Assembly: GCA_001986395.2 (NCBI GenBank)
Contig: MQVO02000040.1
Location: 124,001-188,000, forward strand
Source of the DNA: Irpex lacteus
Taxonomy: Eukaryota > Basidiomycota > Agaricomycetes > Polyporales > Irpicaceae
Length of the DNA stretch: 64,000 bases
Reading direction: 5' to 3'
Position numbers and translations under genes: made by a program. Below are positions 58,135 to 64,000 of the stretch, piece after piece (position 1 is the stretch's first letter; every line of letters starts with the position of its first letter). Under the pieces are notes generated by a model. It saw only the letters and a program-made list of their open reading frames with translations, was not told where the DNA came from and ran no database searches.

Positions 58135-61100
58135 AGTGGTTGTTCCCGTTCGAATTTCGTTTGCCTATCATTATAAATCGGACAAGTAAATCTGTTTACT
58201 CGCGATGCGTACGCCTGATTCTTTACGCTGAACCGGTGATACGGAATGTGGGGGATTCGATGAGCGACGATATTGTTCACGCATCGGTGCGTTCGTTCTA
58301 TTTCCAACGTTATAGGGTGTGATCAGCTGCCATGTCTCCGTCAACGTCGTACTCCCTAGCGCGAGCCTTGAGGACTAGGAGAGCGAACATCGAGGTTGGC
58401 GGATGAGGCGCGGGGAACCGTAAATGTAGTAGTGAGATTAGCCAGGAATGCGTAAGCAAGCAAGGTTATGATAGAGGAACACAAAGTCAGCACTGCTCAA
58501 AATCTCGGTGGTCGGCACTGGCAAAGAGTGGCGATCCAGTCCAGTCTGGTTAGGGTTCGATCCATCGGGAAGATCATGGCTCCCTTTCTTGCCTAATACC
58601 GGCGCTTCTTCGCTACTTGTCGACGACCATCTCACTCCTCTGCAGTCGCTTGTGACGATGCCTCATGCTCACCTTCCCCAGCTCCTGACGCATGAACGAC
58701 TTTCTTACTTTGTCCTACAGCTCTATCACGCAACTCACAAATCGTTACATTCAAACGTCCTGGACTCCTAGGCTCGCTGATACAAGGACACAAGATTCAA
58801 GATAATAGAACTCTGTCTACCATCGTTATTGGAGGCTTTCTTCTGTACTTATACCGCGACCGGTCACGACATACTGCAGGGTATGATGTCTGTATGTGCA
58901 CAGATCCACATATGACAGGTCCGATTGGCAAGGAAGAATGTTTGTGAGCTGTTCAATGACGACGGGGGATTTGGAATGGTACCATATGAAATAGCCTGGC
59001 GATGGCATATGGTGCGTGTATATGCTATTTATCCAATCCTTTGTTTACTGCAACGATCATCCTGCCTGCCACTCTGACTCCGACATTATCTGTTATTTAT
59101 TCAACGGAATCGACTGCTCACCATCATCTTCAGGCTGCAATATAGCTCGATCGTCGAAGAGATATGAAAGGGAAGCCCGCGTCGTACCGACAGCCAGTAG
59201 TCGCGTCAAGCCTGCTGGCATTCGAATCCCTTGTTTCAGACCTCAGCCTGGCTTAAACTTGCCTCACGCAACGGTGTGATATGTACGACAGAAAGTCAAA
59301 CGTGGCGCAAGCATGTTAATCGCACGCAACGGTGCAGATGATAGGAGGGCACTGGTGCGTTCATGATCGACTCACTTAGCCGACGTATGCTTATGTGACG
59401 ATAGCAGAATGTTTTTTTTATGTTACTCTACAGCAAGACATAGAATTCTCAGTCAAAGCACGAACATACAGCAGAAGATACCACCTAGATATCAACTACA
59501 TGGTAGAACCACGCGTGCCATCAAATCATACATGACGCCATACTCCCAGTAATACGCATCATACTTTGACAAACTGTTTCGCGAACCTGCCTCAAACGTT
59601 TCTCTTGAACTCGCTTACAAGCGCTTAGGCTGGTGACTCAAGTCTCCATTGATAGGTGGACATAATTTACACACGGTGCGTTATCATACTTCTTTAACCG
59701 ATCATCCCTAACATGCCCGCGATATCATTCAGGCTACTCTGTACATCGGCCACTTTCAGTACTCCATAGTACCAAGGACACTAATATAAATTATTCCTAC
59801 GATAAACCTCTCATATATCAAGCTCTCCGCAATATTCCTTCCACCAGTCTCGGTTTATTCAGCGCAGGTGCAACAGTAGAAGGGTCCACGCTCGATAAAC
59901 GGGCGCATCGACGAGACAGATACGAACGTTCGCCTTTGCAAGCCAATGACGGTAAGAACATTGGAGCGGTAGATGTACCTTACGCAGTGAGCTAAACACT
60001 CGTTTCTGTTGTTTCTTACGTTTGTTTGTCCCCTACTGATAGAATTTCCCGCATGCTGATTGACGATTGCCATCTATTGCGGAATTTCATGGCTATTTTT
60101 AGGCTGGCTGATCCTGGTTCACGTTGGAGTCACTCGGGTACGTCCGCCCTACTTAAATTACAGAATACATCAATCGTCGCCGCTGAAGATGGGAGCCAGC
60201 ACCTAAAATCATAAGGCTGGAAACTTCTGCGGCTAGCGGGCACATACGATAGGACGACACCGTAAGTCCGAGGAGACTGACATTAGGTTGTCGTACGTTT
60301 CCATCCAATCTTTTCATTTTGCTAGTTTGCACCCGTGAGCTCACTGGCACGGCCCCTTACACATCGGTCTTCAGTAGTCATATAGGATGTGGGGTTGCCG
60401 CGATGTCATTTGCTTGGTATGTCTAGAGGCTCTCACGTAGGCCTTCGGTATCATGCTCATCCACTGCTATCGCTGTGTTAGCTGGAATACGCATACTGCC
60501 AGTAACTCGGGACCTACGGTGAGTATGCTCATCACGAACTCAAAGAACTCGGCGCTATGCTCATCAATCATCACCGAAGCCTGCAACGATACGGGACCTA
60601 TGTGGTATTCGGTTTATAGGTAACGTATCTAGGGTGTACTATGTACGCTCCCGCTTCAGTTTCCTGAGTCATCTGTCTATCCACGATGATGTGACAGATG
60701 TACATGCTTGGAGCCTACCACGAGAGCAATTCAATGCTGTCTTCTCATCAAATACTTGGAGTCCAAGTAACGAGGCATTGCTTATGTATCGCGTACAAGA
60801 AGCATGCTGGGCCTCATCGATGATATTTTGGAACACAATCGCTGGGAAGACGTGCCCAGGACAGATATGTGCGTGTCACCTCATTGGTGGGTACGTATCG
60901 CAATACGCGCGATACATTGTGTCGAGTAATTCAATCTTATAGATGCTGTGCGAGGCAATGGTCGATACTTCTCTGTCGACTTCTTCCTGCTCCTTATACG
61001 CCACCGAAGATGTGAGTTCCAGTTTTCTCAGGTAGCTCTACGTAAATGACTCCTCACGATGCTACTAGTATCGATGTTCACAGACGGAAATATGGACACA

Positions 61101-61350
61101 GCCGCTCCTTGATTTCCGCACTTCTATCACTGTTCATAGAAATACGATGGTTCATTCCCTTGTGTTGTAAGTTCCAATATTGGGAAATACGAATTCCGAT
61201 TCAGATTTTGTGTTAACTTACCCTGAACACAGGGTCTCTAAGCGATTGTATCTAAATAGTACCACGGGTCCGCGATGCATAGTCCCTCGCTTTTCTCGCA
61301 CCCCCCTTTTCCTCTCCTTATCTTCATGAATAACAGTGACTCGAAAAGTG
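58135..61350. other. Largest intergenic region, before member B5
   Basis: No gene recognised in 3.2 kb. Open frames are short; one at 60634-60942 (+, 102 codons, HAWSLPREQFNAVF) could be an exon of an unknown or decayed gene. At 61290-61350 the DNA resembles the membrane-helix stretch upstream of B4 but is degraded. Confidence 0.5.
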
Positions 61351-63432
61351 ATGATACAATATTCGTACAAGTCATGGAAGGAAATTCGCCGTGAGTTGGT
61401 GCAAGCTCTATTAAATAAACAACTTCTAACCTATCCCTTGAACCGCGATTAGTGAAAGCACCGGCTCTAGGGAGTAAGCGGTGGAAGAAGAGGCAGCGGA
61501 GGATCAGACAGGGAAAATTCAAAAAGTTCGATTCCAACCATCCATTTAACAGTCCGTGTTGAATTGTCTGCAGATACTACGATACCCATAACAAGATATC
61601 GTATATTAACGAAACTATCTCTGACAAGACCGACAAAAAATCGCATGGTCTCAATAATCCGAGTCCCAACCATCACGACGACTTTCAAGTACGAGATACG
61701 GACTTCGCGGAAACATTCCTGTTTAAAATGACCATAAGCACCCCTTGGCGTCAGCTATCTGCTGATGAGTGCCACACATTATTCCCCAGTTCTCCACTGG
61801 CCTCAGCCGATTCACTTTCTCGCCAAAAATCTGCGGTCAATCTCCCGGAACAGATGCCACCTGAGCTCTTTAGCGCCGTCCTATTTTACTTAGACGAGAT
61901 GCGCAGCGTTGGTCGTATGAGAGTACCATTCTCTAGAACCCTTCGACGATACCCACAGGGGTCCCGCAAGGAAGATGACTTGTTGGATGGCCTGAGGGCG
62001 GGTTCCCTCGTATGTCGCTACTGGGCGAACTTGTGCCGACGGTCGATATTTCATGGCGCTCTCCTCCGTTTCGACTCCTCTGACGATGCCGATATTTTTC
62101 TCAAGTACACAAGGGAAGGATGCTCTTCATTAGACCCACTCTACATGCTCATCGGTGGCCTAACTGTCAGACAAGGCTACAATATCGCCAACTCATTCGT
62201 TCATCGTCTCCACTGTATCACACAATTGAACAGAGACCATAGTAAGGGGTTCGGGATCAGGCTGCATGAGCTTACGCTATACGGACCAATACCAGAGGGT
62301 TTCCCTTGTCACAACATTGCGACACCGCACTGGAGTAGCCCGCCCGCTTTTGCCATTCCGCCTTCCATTTTGGCGTTCCACGAAATCATGGTCAATAATA
62401 TTCACTTTCCTTCATTCAAGCACGTTAAAAAGTATGTGACGCATCTCATACGCGCACAATTCCAAGTTATCGTTACGAAATTGACGTGGGACGAGTCCAC
62501 TGCCACTGCAATGTCGATACCACGTCTCGCCAAGAAGTATCCTCTAATACTCGAATCAGGCCTCTTCGAAATAACTGCTAGAGGTTGCACAGACAACTTA
62601 CGTCTGTGCCTTTATACGGCATTAGCCCGCCCTGATTGTCCCTTACACTGGTTGCCTGATACTAGGCGGATGATGCGTGCAATGATGTCTTTATGGGAGC
62701 TCTATCCCGCTGGAGACCAATCCACACAGGAATGCCATCTCTTCTGGGGTGAGTACACTAGAACTTGACTTGATCCGTCTATGATACTTTCTCATCGGGG
62801 ATCAGAGGGTAACAGCAGTAATGTATCAGAATACGTCAAGCTATCTATGTTCGTCGCGAATACTATTGAAGACCGTGACTCGTACCAGACCGCAGACTCC
62901 GAATCGCATTCCAAAGATCTCGAAGATACCCATCCCGCTTTCGATTTCATATTTGCGATCCGACCTCGGGATCGAGCACCACCTGCGTTACACCAGGTAG
63001 GGTGCCATATAAAGCTCTCAGAGAGCGACATCTCTCCCGACTTAATCAACAAATTAGCATTGTTCACACAACGTTCGGCAGCGCCTCTCGTCTGCGTCGA
63101 AATAACCTTTGAAGACTACGAGAAGCTGAAGACGCAGTGGGTGTGGGCGCACCCGTCCATCAATGCCACCCCTCCAAATATCCCTATCGTGTATATTCTA
63201 ATATGTTGTCGGACAAATACCAACAACGTATTCCTGCATATACCTCTAGCCCATGAAGAGGGAGATTGCCTCCAAATAGACACTACCACATTGGAACCCA
63301 TTGGTACGTCTCAGTTCAGCCTTCTCTTCTGAACGTCCGAGTCCATCGTTGAGTTAACTTGGAATAGGACCGGCTTGGGCAGATCAGCATTATATGGAGC
63401 AAGCACTATATAAGGAGATATATAACTTGTGA
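61351..63432 (+). CDS. F-box-like protein, subfamily B, member B5
   Basis: Five exons (61351-61390, 61453-61525, 61574-62748, 62806-63303, 63368-63432; introns 48-64 nt) give 616 aa. Exon 2 is the 73-nt basic exon (SKRWKKRQRRIRQGKFKK). Then come VRDTDFAETFLFKM, TPWRQLSADECHTL, and F-box halves QMPPELFSAVLFYLDEM and LRAGSLVCRYWANLCRRSIF. Further blocks are LTLYGPIPEGFPCHNI, PHWSSPPAFAIPPSIL, FPSFKHVKKYVTHL, CTDNLRLCLYTALARPDCPL and HLFWG. Exon 4 has FDFIFAIRPRD, HQVGCHIKL, WVWAHPSINATPPNIPIV and IDTTTLEPIG; the last exon encodes GPAWADQHYMEQALYKEI. The first exon (MIQYSYKSWKEIR) is chosen for phase and is the weakest point; ATG at 61728 is an alternative. Otherwise intact. Confidence 0.8.
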
Positions 63433-64000
63433 TCCATACTTTTCACGGCTAGTTGCCTCTTTCAAGTTCACGTTCCTCTTCCCATCGCACCAATCGTTGG
63501 AGTGACAAACTACACGTCAAGCATACTATCCAGAGCACGAAGATTGGCATGCGGTAGCCATCGTTCCAGTTCTACGCCTAAGTATGATTATACTGTGTAA
63601 GCCTGTCATACCTTACGTTGAGAAACAATGTCTTTTGTCCTAGTTATCGAATACTCAACTCAAGTTTTCTTCTACCTCAACTTTTCTCAGGCTTGACTTC
63701 AAGTTTGCGTCCATTATGCTTTCTGCATAATGGATGAGAAGCAAAGACGTTGAAGAGCGAATACTGTGACATCATCGGCGGGGCATCGTTAGACATGTAT
63801 ATGCTGGGACTCACTTCGAAGGCTGTATACCATATTCATAACGTGCTCCTAGCGTATTGGTGTTAGCGAGCCTGATATTATACCTACAAATAAGTCGCAG
63901 TCGATAATGAGAGTCAAGGATTTCGGTATGCTTCTCTCTTTAGAGGTTATCCCGGTATTCAGGCCAGCCATCATGCCTGCCCAGGCCCTCGATAAATTCA
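63433..64000. other. 3' flank of member B5 to window end
   Basis: No gene recognised. A perfect 10-bp inverted repeat with a 5-nt loop lies at 63710-63734 (TCCATTATGC/GCATAATGGA). Confidence 0.5.

Noticed and set aside
58500..58580. B-box-like GGTTCGATCC with an upstream TGGCAAAGAGTGG
   Set aside because: The T-arm bases on either side of TTCGATC do not pair and no acceptor stem forms, so it is not called a tRNA.
60634..60942. 102-codon + frame upstream of member B5
   Set aside because: No domain, and no alignment to the remnants upstream of B1 or B3 that I could defend.
1..64000. CRISPR array, rRNA or bacterial-type operon
   Set aside because: No regularly spaced direct repeats with unique spacers and no rRNA-like conserved stretches; gene structure is clearly intron-rich eukaryotic.

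Overview
The window is chromosomal DNA of a filamentous basidiomycete, most probably a mushroom-forming Agaricomycete. Genes are split by many very short GT-AG introns (about 47-90 nt), and there are family signatures typical of that group: a large F-box-like family, a KDZ-associated Cys-cluster protein, a GPI-type PLC-like phosphodiesterase and a PalI/SUR7 protein. No tRNA, rRNA, CRISPR array or bacterial-type operon was found.

Layout. 1-10 kb: a cut-off PalI/SUR7 membrane protein (-), a GNAT acetyltransferase (-), elongation factor 2 (+, 842 codons, 7 exons, one GC-AG intron), a tandem pair of small membrane-anchored proteins of unknown function (-, one copy damaged) and a 9-exon secreted PLC-like phosphodiesterase (-). 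11-18 kb: three tandem F-box-like genes (+). 20.6-23 kb: an AAAP-family amino acid transporter (+, 8 exons). 23.5-25.2 kb: a fourth F-box-like gene (-). 26.4-27.7 kb: an unrecognised Cys-rich protein (-). 28.7-30.3 kb: a Cak1-like protein kinase (+), tail-to-tail with condensin subunit SMC4 (-, 20 exons, 1585 aa, 30.4-36.6 kb). 37-64 kb: seven more F-box-like genes (+), interrupted at about 45.7-49.4 kb by transposon-related material: a VPS16 exon fragment, a KDZ-associated CxC5-type gene and a convergent GRF-finger gene, the last two lying between inverted repeats.

The most notable feature is the array of eleven F-box-like paralogs in two subfamilies. Subfamily A (6 genes) has three exons and shares a previously unlabelled upstream element (GGTCCWTGTTT, then TATTTTG starting exactly 17 nt after the first base) 230-410 bp before each start codon. 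Subfamily B (5 genes) has extra 5' exons, including a 70-79 nt exon that in three members encodes an NLS-like basic stretch. Both subfamilies share the positions and phases of their last two introns and a tiny last exon encoding a G-x-x-W tail. Four of the eleven carry exactly one frameshift each, while the single-copy genes nearby (EF2, SMC4, transporter, PLC-like) reconstruct without any, which suggests birth-and-death evolution.

The genes are not co-transcribed units. EF2, SMC4, the kinase and the transporter are housekeeping or core genes, and the F-box-like array and transposon debris are the accessory part. Exon structures were derived by hand from splice signals, reading-frame continuity and paralog comparison, without any database search.
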